NCBI GenBank assembly: GCA_965276635.1
Contig: CBDIBC010000004.1
Span: forward strand, 62,001 to 126,000
Source of the DNA: CBDIBC01 sp965276635
Lineage (GTDB): Bacteria > Actinomycetota > Acidimicrobiia > Acidimicrobiales > Palsa-688
Direction: 5' to 3'
DNA: 64,000 bases
Shown here one piece after another: positions 32,801-43,623 of the stretch (positions are counted from its first letter, which is position 1; each line of letters begins with the position of its first letter). The notes beneath the pieces are model-generated. The model was not told where the DNA came from, did no database searches, and saw only the letters and a program-made list of their open reading frames with translations. The position numbers and the translations under genes are program-made.

Positions 32801-33700
32801 TCAGGCCTGCGCGAACAGCTTGGCCAGGACGGCGAACTCGTCGGTCGGGCCGCGGGGCACCGTGTAGCCGGACTGGTCCCGGATCTGCTCGAAGTGGTCG
32901 CGCACGTCCTCGGTGCTGAGCTTGGGGTTGAAGTACCCCTCCGTCATGCCGATGAAGAACCGGGCCACCCGGCCCCCGCCGACGCTGAAGATCTCGCCGG
33001 AGACGGGGACGTCCTCGTGGGCGAGGTAGGTCACGACCGGCGAGACCAGCTCGGGATCGAGCCGGGCCACGGCCTTGCCGAGCACCTCCTCGGTCATCCG
33101 GGTGCGGGCCAAGGGGGCGATGGCGTTCACCTTGATGTTGTACTTGGCGCCCTCGGCCGCCAGCACGTGGGTGAAGCCCACCAGGCCCATCTTGGCCGCC
33201 CCGTAGTTCGACTGCCCGAAGTTGCCGAGGATCCCCGAGTTCGACGAGGTGTTGACCACCCGGCCGTACCCCTGCTCCCGCATGGTGATCCACGCCGGGC
33301 GGGTCACGTTGAACGCGCCCTTCAAGTGGACGTCGATGACCGGGTCGAGCAGGTCGGCGGTCATGTTGTGGAACGTCTTGTCGCGCAGGATGCCGGCGTT
33401 GTTCACCACGATGTCGACCCGGCCGAAGGTGTCCATGGCCGTGCGCACCAGCGCCTCGCCGCCTTCCGGGGTGGCGACGCTGTTGCCGTCGGCTACCGCT
33501 TCGCCGCCCGCATCGATGATCTCCTTGACGACCGTCTCGGCCGGACCGAGGTCGGAGCCGTCGCCGTGGACGGAGCCGCCGAGGTCGTTGACCACCAGGC
33601 GCGCCCCCCGCCCGGCGAGCATCAGGGCGTGGTGTCGGCCGATGCCGCCTCCCGCCCCGGTGATGATCGCAACCTTGCCGTCGAAGCCCAGATCTGCCAT
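32801..33700 (-). CDS. Short-chain dehydrogenase/reductase (MFE-2/FabG-like)
   Basis: NAD(P)-dependent SDR of 299 residues. The nucleotide loop is ITGAGGGIGR; NDLGGSVHGDGSD gives the insert found in peroxisomal multifunctional-enzyme-like SDRs; NNAG, the catalytic SNSGILGNFGQSNYGAAK and an extended C-terminal part with FFIGMTEGYFNP follow. Probably a 3-hydroxyacyl-CoA dehydrogenase. ATG at 33700. The frame open upstream to 34057 is a shadow. Confidence 0.9.
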   Translation of the reverse strand: MADLGFDGKVAIITGAGGGIGRHHALMLAGRGARLVVNDLGGSVHGDGSDLGPAETVVKEIIDAGGEAVADGNSVATPEGGEALVRTAMDTFGRVDIVVNNAGILRDKTFHNMTADLLDPVIDVHLKGAFNVTRPAWITMREQGYGRVVNTSSNSGILGNFGQSNYGAAKMGLVGFTHVLAAEGAKYNIKVNAIAPLARTRMTEEVLGKAVARLDPELVSPVVTYLAHEDVPVSGEIFSVGGGRVARFFIGMTEGYFNPKLSTEDVRDHFEQIRDQSGYTVPRGPTDEFAVLAKLFAQA

Positions 33701-33753
33701 GACCCCGACGGTACCCGGCCCCTGCGACCTCGAACCAACCCGCTCGCTGCGGC

Positions 33754-34584
33754 CTACCCGCCGACGGTACCGGGGCCGCTCGCGTGGCGGAGGCCGTCGC
33801 CTATGGCCAGGGAGGCCACCGCCTGGTCCGCCCACCCTCCGGTCTCCTGGGTGATCTCGACGGCCACCACGACGTCGACCGCGGCCTGTTCGCCGTGGGC
33901 ATGGAGGCGGGCCAGGGCGATCTCCCGGCCGTCGGCCAGGCCCTGGGTGAGCGTCGGTAGCTCGCCGAGGCGACCGTCGTCGGGCCACCGGCGCCGTAGG
34001 CTTCGGTGCTCGATGTGGTGGACACACGTGCCGAGCAGGATGGAGGCGGGGGCCCACCCGTCCCGCCGGAGCGCACCCACCTCGCTGGCGTCCAGGCGGG
34101 TGGTCCAGGGCGCGGCGGCCACGCCGTGGACGGTGCCCCCGTCCGGGTGGGCGCCATCGTCGCCGCCCTCGGGCTGCCCGGGACCGGGGGCTACCGCCGT
34201 CCCGGTCGTCGCCACCTCGAGGAGCTCATCAGCCCAGTCGTAGGTGCGCGCCCAAAACGACACGTCGAGCACCCCGGTCGCGCCCAGCGCCTCGGCCTGG
34301 GCGACCAGGCGCGCCAGCGCGAACCCGCGCGCCGAGTGCAATGCCTGGGTGCAGGCCGTGAGCTCGAGGTTGGTGCCCCCGCGCTCCCCGGGCGGGCCGA
34401 CGTGGAACACCGAGCTCCCGCCGACCACGCCGACGGGGCGGAGGCCGGTCGCGGTCATGGCGCGCAGCTCGGCTGGCGACCCGGTCATGGAGACCGGGCC
34501 ACTCGACGACCTCCGTCGCGACAGGCGAGTCAGAGCCGCGGGCGACAGGATCGACGGGGGCCGGCCCTCGTCGTCGGGGCTCAT
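33754..34584 (-). CDS. Duplicated YbjQ-like (heavy-metal-binding-type) domain protein
   Basis: A 276-residue protein with two YbjQ/DUF74-like repeats. The first contains LRAMTATGLRPVGVVGGSSVFHVG, and the middle has AEALGATGVLDVSFWARTYDW, a typical A-x-x-x-GA-x-GV helix-strand. The second contains GWAPASILLGTCVHHIEHRSL and the tail QEIALARLHAHGEQAAV-type helix. The family is annotated as heavy-metal binding, but no clear metal motif is visible. ATG at 34584 overlaps the reductase stop as ATGA. Confidence 0.78.
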   Translation of the reverse strand: MSPDDEGRPPSILSPAALTRLSRRRSSSGPVSMTGSPAELRAMTATGLRPVGVVGGSSVFHVGPPGERGGTNLELTACTQALHSARGFALARLVAQAEALGATGVLDVSFWARTYDWADELLEVATTGTAVAPGPGQPEGGDDGAHPDGGTVHGVAAAPWTTRLDASEVGALRRDGWAPASILLGTCVHHIEHRSLRRRWPDDGRLGELPTLTQGLADGREIALARLHAHGEQAAVDVVVAVEITQETGGWADQAVASLAIGDGLRHASGPGTVGG

Positions 34585-35816
34585 GGGCTGGCGGCCTCCG
34601 ATGCGGCCGACCAGGCCCCCGGGCTGCTGAGGGCGCCCGGGCGCCATCGCCACGGGGTGAGTGGGAGCGCCCGTGGATAGTCCTCGAACATCCAGCGGGC
34701 GAAGTGGCCCCGAGCCAGGCTGCTGGCGGTGGCGACCCGCAGCCAGCCGTTGGCGCCGCGGTTGCGGGCCAGCACACCGGAGAACCGGACGGCTAGGCGG
34801 TCGTCGATGGCCATCCCGTACGTGATCCGCCGCTGGTAGCTGCGGGCGGCCTGGACCGGGTGGTCCGGCCCGGCCGCGTGCACGGCTTCGGCGGCCATGA
34901 TCGCCGTCTCCAGCGCCTGGGCGATGCCCTCACCGGTCATGGTGTCGCAGGCCTGGGCGGCGTCGCCGACGAACAGGACGCGCCCCTCGTGGGCGGCAAG
35001 GGTCGCCTCGCCGACACGCGTCGGGATCGGCCATGCCTTCCACGGCGCCTCGGTGGCGGCGGTCGGACCGAGCACCCGGCGGATGTGGGGCCGGTCGAGC
35101 ACGTCGCGCCACTGCTGCTTCATCGAACCGGTCGGCTGGTCGGGCCGGCGGTGGATGCCGTACCCGACGTTGACCGTCCCGTCCGGGAGGGGGAAGGACC
35201 AGGCATAGCCGGGGAGCAGGTCCGGCTCGAACCACACCCACATGTGCCGAGCCTCGGGCCCCGTGCCGGTGAAGTACTGGCGGACGGCATGCCAGTCACC
35301 GAGATACCCGGCCCGGTCGGCACCGACCGCCTTGCGCAGTGGCGACCACATGCCGTCGGCGCCGATCGCGTACCACGATCGGATGGTGCGGCCGCTGGCC
35401 AGCTCGATCCGCACCGACCGTCCCGAGTCGATGGTGGTCTCCGTCATGGCGTCGGCCTCGATCACCTCGACGCCGGACCGCCGGGCCAGGCCGACCAGGG
35501 CGGCGTCGAGGTCGGTCCGCCGGGCGGCGGCGGCGTGCACCCCGCTGTCGACGGGCAGGGTGAAGCAGGTCTCGGTGCCGTCGGGGACCCGGATCATGAC
35601 GTCGTCGATGGGCGTGAAGGAGGCCACGTTGCCGGGCTGGAGGCCCAGGCCCTCCAGGAGCCGCAGCGCGCCCGTGGTGAGCCCGTCGCCGCAGCACTTG
35701 TCGCGCGGGAACGTCGCCTTGTCGACCAGCACGACGCGCCGGCCCAGGCGAGCCAACGTGATGGCAGCTGCCGCGCCCGCGGGCCCGGCGCCCACCACGG
35801 TCACGTCGACTGCCAT
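34581..35816 (-). CDS. Geranylgeranyl-reductase-family FAD oxidoreductase
   Basis: FAD-dependent oxidoreductase of about 411 residues. FAD is bound by VVGAGPAGAAAAITLARLG; PRDKCCGDGLTTGALRLL is the GGR-specific Cys motif near residue 45; VLFVGDAAQACDTMTGEGIAQALETA is the second FAD motif. Such enzymes saturate isoprenoid chains, for example of menaquinone, in the membrane. ATG at 35816 begins at MAVDVTVVGAG; GTG at 35831 adds five residues and is possible. It is followed by the YbjQ-like gene and preceded by a glycosyltransferase, possibly an envelope-lipid set. Confidence 0.88.
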   Translation of the reverse strand: MAVDVTVVGAGPAGAAAAITLARLGRRVVLVDKATFPRDKCCGDGLTTGALRLLEGLGLQPGNVASFTPIDDVMIRVPDGTETCFTLPVDSGVHAAAARRTDLDAALVGLARRSGVEVIEADAMTETTIDSGRSVRIELASGRTIRSWYAIGADGMWSPLRKAVGADRAGYLGDWHAVRQYFTGTGPEARHMWVWFEPDLLPGYAWSFPLPDGTVNVGYGIHRRPDQPTGSMKQQWRDVLDRPHIRRVLGPTAATEAPWKAWPIPTRVGEATLAAHEGRVLFVGDAAQACDTMTGEGIAQALETAIMAAEAVHAAGPDHPVQAARSYQRRITYGMAIDDRLAVRFSGVLARNRGANGWLRVATASSLARGHFARWMFEDYPRALPLTPWRWRPGALSSPGAWSAASEAASP

Positions 35817-35841
35817 CGTCCGGTCGTCCACCGCGACCAAC

Positions 35842-36789
35842 CTAGAGGTGTTGGCCGGGCCTGGGTTCGGGCTTGGACGCGCCGACCGCTGCCCACACCG
35901 CGGGCGGCGGCGGCCCGAATCGGCGCCGGACGAAGTCGACCACGGCCCAAACCTCGAGCTGTACATGCAGCCGGGCCTGCCCGGGATCCCGCCTGACCTT
36001 GCCGGCGAGCCCGAGCGCGACGAGGCCGCAGCGCAGGGCCGCCGGGTACCGACCGAAGTGCTCCCGGACGAGCAGGAGGGTGTTGCGGACCTGGAGGTAG
36101 TCGGCGATCAGCTGGGCGGGGAGGCGGCCGTTGGTGACCAGGGCACCCCACACCAGGCCGACCCGCCATCCGGCCGCCCGGGCGCGCAGCGCCAGGTCGA
36201 CCTCCTCGCAGTAGGCGAAGTAGCGCTCGTCGAAGAGGCCGATCTCCTGCAACATCTGGCGGCGCAGCAACACCAGCGTGCCGTGCGGGTAGTCGACGTC
36301 CTGCCACCCGGTGCTGCGTGGCGCAGGTCGGTAGAAGCCACCGATGACCCAATCAACGGCGGGGACGTAGTCGAACATCGTCCCGAACTCGGCGCAGATG
36401 AGACCAGCGTCGACCCGACCGTGGGCCTCGGCCAGCAGCAGCTCGAGGCACCCGTCGGCAGGCAGAGCGTCATGGGGTGCCAGCGCGACCCAGTCGCCCT
36501 CACCGTGGGCCAGCCAGCGGCGCAGGCCGGCGTTGGCGCCGGGCCCGAAGCCGGCGTTGGAGCCCGTGGCCAGCACGTCGGTGCCAGGGAGGCGGGCGCG
36601 CAGCTCGGCGGTGGCACCAGGCGACGAGCTGTTGTCGACCACCGACACGGTGACAGCGGGGCCGGCGGTCCGAAAGGCAGCCACGGTGGCCACGCAGCGC
36701 TCGGGCTGGTCGTGGTGCACGATGATCACCGGTAGCGGGGTGTTCGGCACGGGCGGGAAGTCTGCTCCGGCCGCGCTCGGCTGCGCCAC
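35842..36789 (-). CDS. Glycosyltransferase family 2
   Basis: A 315-residue GT2 enzyme, rhamnosyltransferase-like. SVVDNSSSPGATAELRA gives the nucleotide-sugar Asp, GSNAGFGPGANAGLR the WbbL-type helix, WVALAPHDALPADGCLELLL the DxD-like site, and IGLFDERYFAYCEEVDLALRARAAGW the acceptor/base segment. It would transfer a sugar to a cell-surface acceptor. No membrane helix is clear. Neighbours on the same strand are the reductase and the epimerase. Confidence 0.88.
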   Translation of the reverse strand: MAQPSAAGADFPPVPNTPLPVIIVHHDQPERCVATVAAFRTAGPAVTVSVVDNSSSPGATAELRARLPGTDVLATGSNAGFGPGANAGLRRWLAHGEGDWVALAPHDALPADGCLELLLAEAHGRVDAGLICAEFGTMFDYVPAVDWVIGGFYRPAPRSTGWQDVDYPHGTLVLLRRQMLQEIGLFDERYFAYCEEVDLALRARAAGWRVGLVWGALVTNGRLPAQLIADYLQVRNTLLLVREHFGRYPAALRCGLVALGLAGKVRRDPGQARLHVQLEVWAVVDFVRRRFGPPPPAVWAAVGASKPEPRPGQHL

Positions 36790-36799
36790 TGGCGACCGC

Positions 36800-37690
36800 T
36801 CAGGTCAGCAGATGGGCCAGGGCACCGCGCAGGTCGGGGTCGTGGAAGCGGTACCCGCTGGCCTCGAGCGCAGCGGGCCGGACTCGCTGACCACCGAGGA
36901 GCATCTCCTGCGCCATCTCGTGGCCGAGGACCATCTCGATGGCCGGGGCGGGCACGACGAGCACCGCCGGGCGGTGCAGGACGGCGCCGAGCTGGCGGGT
37001 GTACTCGGCGTTCGTCACTGGGTTCGGCGCGGTCAGGTTCACCGGGCCGATGAGGGAGGCGCGCTCCAAGGCATGCACGAGGGCGCCCACTTGGTCACGG
37101 ATGCTGATCCAGCTCGTCCACTGGCGGCCGCGGCCGAGCCGGCCGCCGAGGCCCAACCGGAAGATCGGCAGCTGGGGACGCAGGGCACCCCCGTCGGGGG
37201 ACTGGACGATGCCGGTTCGGGCGAAGACGGTGCGGATCCCGGCATCGACAGCCGGCTGCGCCGCCGCCTCCCATGCCCGGCAGAGATCGGCCAGGAACCC
37301 CGCGCCCGGCTCGCTCTGCTCGGTGAGCACCTCGTCGCCGCGGTCGCCGTACCAGCCGACCGCGGAACCGCTCACCAGCACCTGCGGACGAGGATGGAGC
37401 TGGGCCAGCCGCTCGGCCAGGAGCCTGGTCCCCTGCACGCGGCTGTCGTGGATCGCCCGCTTCTTGGCGTCGTTCCATCGGCCGAACAGTCCCACCCCGG
37501 CCAAATGGACCGCCGCATCGACGCCCTGCAGGTCGGCCGGATCGAGCTGGCCGCGCGCCGGGTCCCAACGCACCGCCAGCGGCCCCGGCTGCCCGCGGAC
37601 CAGGCGCACGACCTGGTGACCGGCTCGTTCCAACTCGGGGATCAGGTGGCCGGCGATGAGCCCGTGGGTCCCGGTGACGACGATACGCAT
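36800..37690 (-). CDS. TIGR01777 family NAD-dependent epimerase/SulA-like protein
   Basis: Extended SDR of the TIGR01777 (YfcH) group, 296 residues. The nucleotide site begins MRIVVTGTHGLIAGHL, VDAAVHLAGVGLFGRWNDAKKRAIHDSRV is diagnostic, VLVSGSAVGWYGDRGDEVLTE follows, and LGGQRVRPAALEASGYRFHDPDL is the conserved C-terminal DUF1731 block. Function of the family is not established. ATG at 37690. Confidence 0.88.
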   Translation of the reverse strand: MRIVVTGTHGLIAGHLIPELERAGHQVVRLVRGQPGPLAVRWDPARGQLDPADLQGVDAAVHLAGVGLFGRWNDAKKRAIHDSRVQGTRLLAERLAQLHPRPQVLVSGSAVGWYGDRGDEVLTEQSEPGAGFLADLCRAWEAAAQPAVDAGIRTVFARTGIVQSPDGGALRPQLPIFRLGLGGRLGRGRQWTSWISIRDQVGALVHALERASLIGPVNLTAPNPVTNAEYTRQLGAVLHRPAVLVVPAPAIEMVLGHEMAQEMLLGGQRVRPAALEASGYRFHDPDLRGALAHLLT

Positions 37691-37770
37691 ACCCGCACAC
37701 CTTTCCCTCCTTCGCCGACGTCAATCCCTCAGGCGTCGGCGGCGGCTCGGCGGACCAGTGCCGCCAAGCC

Positions 37771-38013
37771 TCAATCGGCGACGCCGAACGGCTGGCCCGC
37801 CTCGTCGTAGCACGGGGCGTGGAAGTGCTCGACACGGTTCCACACCTCGTCCACGTACACGTTGGCGATCACCTGGCGCTGGGGATTGCGCGCCATGAAC
37901 TTGACGGGGTGCCCGCAGTGGCTGCAGGACGCGTCGTTGCCGGGGTCGATGCTCCGGCTGACGGCGCGACTGACGAGCGCCACGGGGCCGGGAGGAGCGA
38001 GGGTCGAACGCAC
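37771..38013 (-). CDS. Small zinc-ribbon-like conserved protein
   Basis: An 80-residue protein. CSHCGHPVKFMARNP supplies a CxxC pair and HFHAPCYDEAGQPFG supplies His and Cys, a likely zinc site of one CxxC and one HxxC half. VIANVYVDEVWNRVEHF is the conserved core. I recall similar small actinobacterial proteins without a known role. The first 25 residues look dispensable, so the start is uncertain. Confidence 0.7.
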   Translation of the reverse strand: MRSTLAPPGPVALVSRAVSRSIDPGNDASCSHCGHPVKFMARNPQRQVIANVYVDEVWNRVEHFHAPCYDEAGQPFGVAD

Positions 38014-38068
38014 GAGGATCTCATCGTCAGATCCGCTCGGGACCTGAACGGATCGTGCGGACCGTTCG

Positions 38069-39748
<1,680 letters not shown>

Positions 39749-39834
39749 GGTGTCCAGTGTGCCCGGCCGGGGTGGTGGCGCAGGACCGGGGGCTGCGCCA
39801 GCTACGGCGATGCAGTCCCTAACCTGGGCGGACG

Positions 39835-42800
39835 ATGCCCGAAGATGTGCAAGCCCCAGATGTGCAAGCGACAGACGCGTTCGGCCCTAACGCCTGGTTG
39901 GTCGACGACATGTACGAGCAGTACCGGCAGGATCCCGATGCGGTGAGCGATGGGTGGCGCGAGTTCTTCGCCGGCTACCGCCCCGGCGGCGCCAATCTGG
40001 CTCGGCCGTCGTTGGGGTCTCCGACGGCGGGGGAGCCCGCCGAGGCCGAGGCCCAGATGCAGGCCTCGGTACCCGCCACCGCGGGCGGCCCGGCTCTGCC
40101 GGTCGCGCCCACGAACGGCGTGGCCGCCGGAGTTGCCAGCCCGCTTGCGGTCGCTCGGGAAGGCCGGCCCATCCGGGGCGCGGCGGCGCGGATCGTCGCC
40201 AACATGCGCGCCAGCCTGGAGGTACCCACCGCCACCTCGTTCCGAGTGGTGCCGGCCCGCCTGCTCGAGGTCAACCGACGCATCCTGAACAACCAGCTGG
40301 GTCGCACACGCGCCGCGGGCAAGGTCAGCTTCACCCATCTCATCGGCTTTGCCGTCACCGAGGCGCTCCGCGACGTGCCGGTCCTGAACTCGACCTTCGT
40401 CGCCCCCGACCCGGGTGACGCCAAGGCGGCGGGGAGCGTCATCCGCCACGAGCACGTGGGTCTCGGCATCGCCGTCGACCAGGAGAAGTCCGACGGGAGC
40501 AGGACGCTGCTCGTGCCCGTGATCAAGGCGGCGGACACCTACGACTTCCGGGGCTTCTGGCAGGCCTACGAAGAGCTGATCCGCAAGGTCCGCTTGGGGA
40601 AGGTCGGTGCCGACGACCTGGCGGGGGCCACGGTCAGCCTCACCAATCCCGGGACGATCGGGACGGTGCAGTCGGTGCCCCGCCTGATGCCCGGCCAGGG
40701 TGTCATCGTCGGGGTCGGCACCATCGACTACCCGGCGGAGTGGCAGGCGGCCGACCCCCGTGTGCTGGCTGAGCTGGGGGTGGCCAAGGTGGTCACCATC
40801 ACCTCGACCTACGACCACCGCATCATCCAGGGAGCGGAGTCCGGTCTGTTCCTGCAGCGCATTCACCGGCTGCTCACCGGCGCCGACGGCTTCTACGAGC
40901 GTGTCTTTCGAGCGATGGGGGTGCCCTACGAGCCCGTCGAGCTCCACACCGACACGAACGACCCGGTCGATCGCGACAGCGGGCACCTGCGCAAGCAGAT
41001 CGAGGTCGACTCGCTGATCAACATCTACCGAGTGCGGGGCCATCTCATCGCCCACCTCGACCCGCTGGACTGGAAGTCCCCGCACATGCACCCGGAGCTG
41101 GACCCGGCCACCTATGGGTTGACGGTGTGGGACCTGGAGCGGGAGTTCCTCACCCACGGCCTGGCCGGGGCGGACCGCATGAAGCTGGGCGACGTCCTCG
41201 GCGTGCTGCGCGACGCCTACTGCAGGACTGTCGGTGTCGAGTACATGCACATACAGGAGCCCGCCCAGAAGCGGTGGATCCAGGAGCACACCGAAGGGGT
41301 GTCGACCCAGCTGGAGTCCGACGAGCACAAGTGGATACTCGGGCGCCTCAACGCGGCGGAGGCCCTCGAGCAGTTCCTCAACACCAAATACATCGGGCAG
41401 AAGCGCTTCGGGCTGGAAGGCGGCGAATCGGCCATCCCGTTGATCGACGCCGTGCTCGACGACGCCGCGCTGGCGGGCGTGTCGTCGGCGGTGATCGGCA
41501 TGGCGCACCGCGGCCGCTTGAACGTGCTCATCAACATCGTGGGCAAAAGGTACGGGGAGCTGTTCGAGGAGTTCGAGGGGAACATCGACCCGGGCACCGT
41601 GCAGGGGTCGGGCGACGTCAAGTACCACAAGGGGTTCAAGGGCAAGTTCACCGGTCGGTCGGGGCGGAACATCGAGGTGGTGCTGGCTTCCAACCCGTCG
41701 CACCTGGAGGCGGTCGACCCGGTGGTCGAGGGCATGGCCCGAGCCCGCCAGGACCAGGCCAATCTGGACGGCGCCAGCGTCGACCATCCCATCCTGCCCT
41801 TCCTCATCCACGGTGACGCCGCCTTCGCCGGCCAGGGTGTGGTGGCCGAGACGCTGAACATGTCCGCCCTCCCCGGCTACGAGACCGGCGGCACGGTCCA
41901 CCTGGTGATCAACAACCAGCTCGGCTTCACCACCAACCCCGAATCGGCTCGCTCGTCGATCTACGCGACGGACGTGGCCAAGATGGTCCAGGCGCCGATC
42001 TTTCACGTGAACGGCGATGACCCCGAGGCGTGCGTCCGGGTCGGGAGGCTGGCGTTCGGGTTCCGCCAGGCGTTCCACAAGGACGTGGTGATCGACATGG
42101 TGTGCTACCGGCGTTTCGGGCACAACGAGCAGGACGACCCCAGCCTGACCCAGCCCTTGTTGTACCAGCTGATCAAGGAGCACCGCTCCGTCCGCAAGCT
42201 CTACACCGAGGCCCTCGTCCGCCGCGACGACATCACCCTCGACGAGGCGGAGGACGCGCTGGCCGACTTCGCCCGCCGGCTCCAGTCCGCGTTGGACGAG
42301 ACCCGGGCGTCGGCACCACCCCAGCCGACCCGGCTGCCGCCGTGGCCGGAGCCGGCGCCCGTGCTGCCGCCGGTGCCGACCGGTGTGTCGATGGAGACCC
42401 TCGAGCGCGTCGTCCAGGCCCTCCACAGCTACCCGGACGGGTTCACGGTCCATCCCAAGCTGCTGCGCATCTTCGAGAACCGCCGGAAGCTCTGGGCGGG
42501 TGGCGAGGTGGACTGGGCGCTCGGCGAGGCTCTGGCCTACGGGACACTGGTGGCCGAGGGTCACGACGTCCGTCTCTCGGGCCAGGACACCCGGCGGGGG
42601 ACCTTCGGCCATCGCAACGCCGCCCTCGTCGACTACCGCACGGGACGCGAGCACATCCCCCTCCAGCACCTCGAGGCCGAGCCCGGCCAGGCTCGCGCCG
42701 GGCGGTTCTTCATCTACGACTCGCTGCTGTCGGAGTACGCGGCGCTGGGGTTCGAGTACGGGTACTCGCTCGACGCGCCCGATGCCCTGGTCGCGTGGGA

Positions 42801-43554
42801 AGCCCAGTTCGGCGACTTCGTCAACGGGGCGCAGATCATCATCGACCAGTTCCTGGCCGCGGCCGAGATCAAGTGGTCGCAGCGGTCCGGGCTCACGCTG
42901 CTGCTGCCCCACGGCTACGAGGGCCAGGGTGCCGAGCACTCGTCGGCTCGCATCGAGCGCTTCTTGGACCTGTGCGCGGAGGACAACATGCAGGTGGCCG
43001 ACGTGACCACGGCCGCCCAGCTGTTCCATCTGCTGCGCCGCCAGGTGCAGCGCAGCGCCCCCAAGCCCCTGGTGCTGTTCACCCCGAAGCGCTACCTCCG
43101 CGGTAGGGAGGCCTACAGTTCGGCGGAGGAGCTGGCCAGCGGGCACTTCCGCGAGGTGCTCGACGACTCCGGTGGGCGCGACCCATCGGCGGTCCGTCGA
43201 GTGGTCCTGGCCACCGGGAAGGTGGCGCTCGACGCCTTGGTGGCGAGGGACAAGGCCGACGTCGTCGACGTGGCCGTCGTCCGGGTGGAGCAGCTGCACC
43301 CGTGGCCGGCGGAGCAGATCCGGGCGGCCATCGAGCGCTACGAGGGGGCCGAGGACGTCGTCTGGCTCCAGGAGGAGCCCGCCAACATGGGTGCCTGGGG
43401 TTTCGTGCGGGACCGTCTGGCTGGCCTGGTGGGCAGCGATCTGGTCGTGCAGAACGTCAGCCGGGTGGCGTCGGGGTCACCGGCGACCGGGAGCCACGCC
43501 ATGCACGAGCTGGAGCAGGCCGACCTGCTCGAGCGGGCCCTGGGGGCGGCGTAG
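39835..43554 (+). CDS. kgd: Multifunctional 2-oxoglutarate decarboxylase/dehydrogenase (E1/E2)
   Basis: Single-chain actinobacterial enzyme that decarboxylates 2-oxoglutarate in the TCA cycle. In order: an N-terminal FGPNAWLVDDMYEQYRQDP helix (39.9 kb); an Ala/Pro linker; an E2-like acyltransferase domain ending TYDHRIIQGAESG; then the ThDP-dependent E1 with IVGMAHRGRLNVLINI-type text, HGDAAFAGQGVVAETLNMS, VINNQLGFTTNP, YRRFGHNEQDDPS and the C-terminal KRYLR and WLQEEPANMGAW. There is no lipoyl domain, as in mycobacteria, so a lipoylated partner must come from elsewhere. The product is 1239 residues with ATG at 39835. An 1165-residue antisense frame is a composition artefact. Confidence 0.95.
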   Translation: MPEDVQAPDVQATDAFGPNAWLVDDMYEQYRQDPDAVSDGWREFFAGYRPGGANLARPSLGSPTAGEPAEAEAQMQASVPATAGGPALPVAPTNGVAAGVASPLAVAREGRPIRGAAARIVANMRASLEVPTATSFRVVPARLLEVNRRILNNQLGRTRAAGKVSFTHLIGFAVTEALRDVPVLNSTFVAPDPGDAKAAGSVIRHEHVGLGIAVDQEKSDGSRTLLVPVIKAADTYDFRGFWQAYEELIRKVRLGKVGADDLAGATVSLTNPGTIGTVQSVPRLMPGQGVIVGVGTIDYPAEWQAADPRVLAELGVAKVVTITSTYDHRIIQGAESGLFLQRIHRLLTGADGFYERVFRAMGVPYEPVELHTDTNDPVDRDSGHLRKQIEVDSLINIYRVRGHLIAHLDPLDWKSPHMHPELDPATYGLTVWDLEREFLTHGLAGADRMKLGDVLGVLRDAYCRTVGVEYMHIQEPAQKRWIQEHTEGVSTQLESDEHKWILGRLNAAEALEQFLNTKYIGQKRFGLEGGESAIPLIDAVLDDAALAGVSSAVIGMAHRGRLNVLINIVGKRYGELFEEFEGNIDPGTVQGSGDVKYHKGFKGKFTGRSGRNIEVVLASNPSHLEAVDPVVEGMARARQDQANLDGASVDHPILPFLIHGDAAFAGQGVVAETLNMSALPGYETGGTVHLVINNQLGFTTNPESARSSIYATDVAKMVQAPIFHVNGDDPEACVRVGRLAFGFRQAFHKDVVIDMVCYRRFGHNEQDDPSLTQPLLYQLIKEHRSVRKLYTEALVRRDDITLDEAEDALADFARRLQSALDETRASAPPQPTRLPPWPEPAPVLPPVPTGVSMETLERVVQALHSYPDGFTVHPKLLRIFENRRKLWAGGEVDWALGEALAYGTLVAEGHDVRLSGQDTRRGTFGHRNAALVDYRTGREHIPLQHLEAEPGQARAGRFFIYDSLLSEYAALGFEYGYSLDAPDALVAWEAQFGDFVNGAQIIIDQFLAAAEIKWSQRSGLTLLLPHGYEGQGAEHSSARIERFLDLCAEDNMQVADVTTAAQLFHLLRRQVQRSAPKPLVLFTPKRYLRGREAYSSAEELASGHFREVLDDSGGRDPSAVRRVVLATGKVALDALVARDKADVVDVAVVRVEQLHPWPAEQIRAAIERYEGAEDVVWLQEEPANMGAWGFVRDRLAGLVGSDLVVQNVSRVASGSPATGSHAMHELEQADLLERALGAA

Positions 43555-43623
43555 CACCGGTGGTGGGGCGCTCGGCGGGGGTCCCTTGGCGGTGGCCGCA
43601 GGGATGCTTGACTCTGTAGCGTC

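Noticed and set aside
34860..35996. A 378-residue plus frame antisense to the geranylgeranyl-reductase-like gene
   Set aside because: It has no recognisable motif, and the minus-strand gene has full FAD and Cys motifs.
39802..43299. An 1165-residue open frame antisense to kgd
   Set aside because: It is a shadow of kgd codon composition in high-GC DNA: His/Val/Arg-rich text with no domain motifs, whereas kgd on the other strand is complete.
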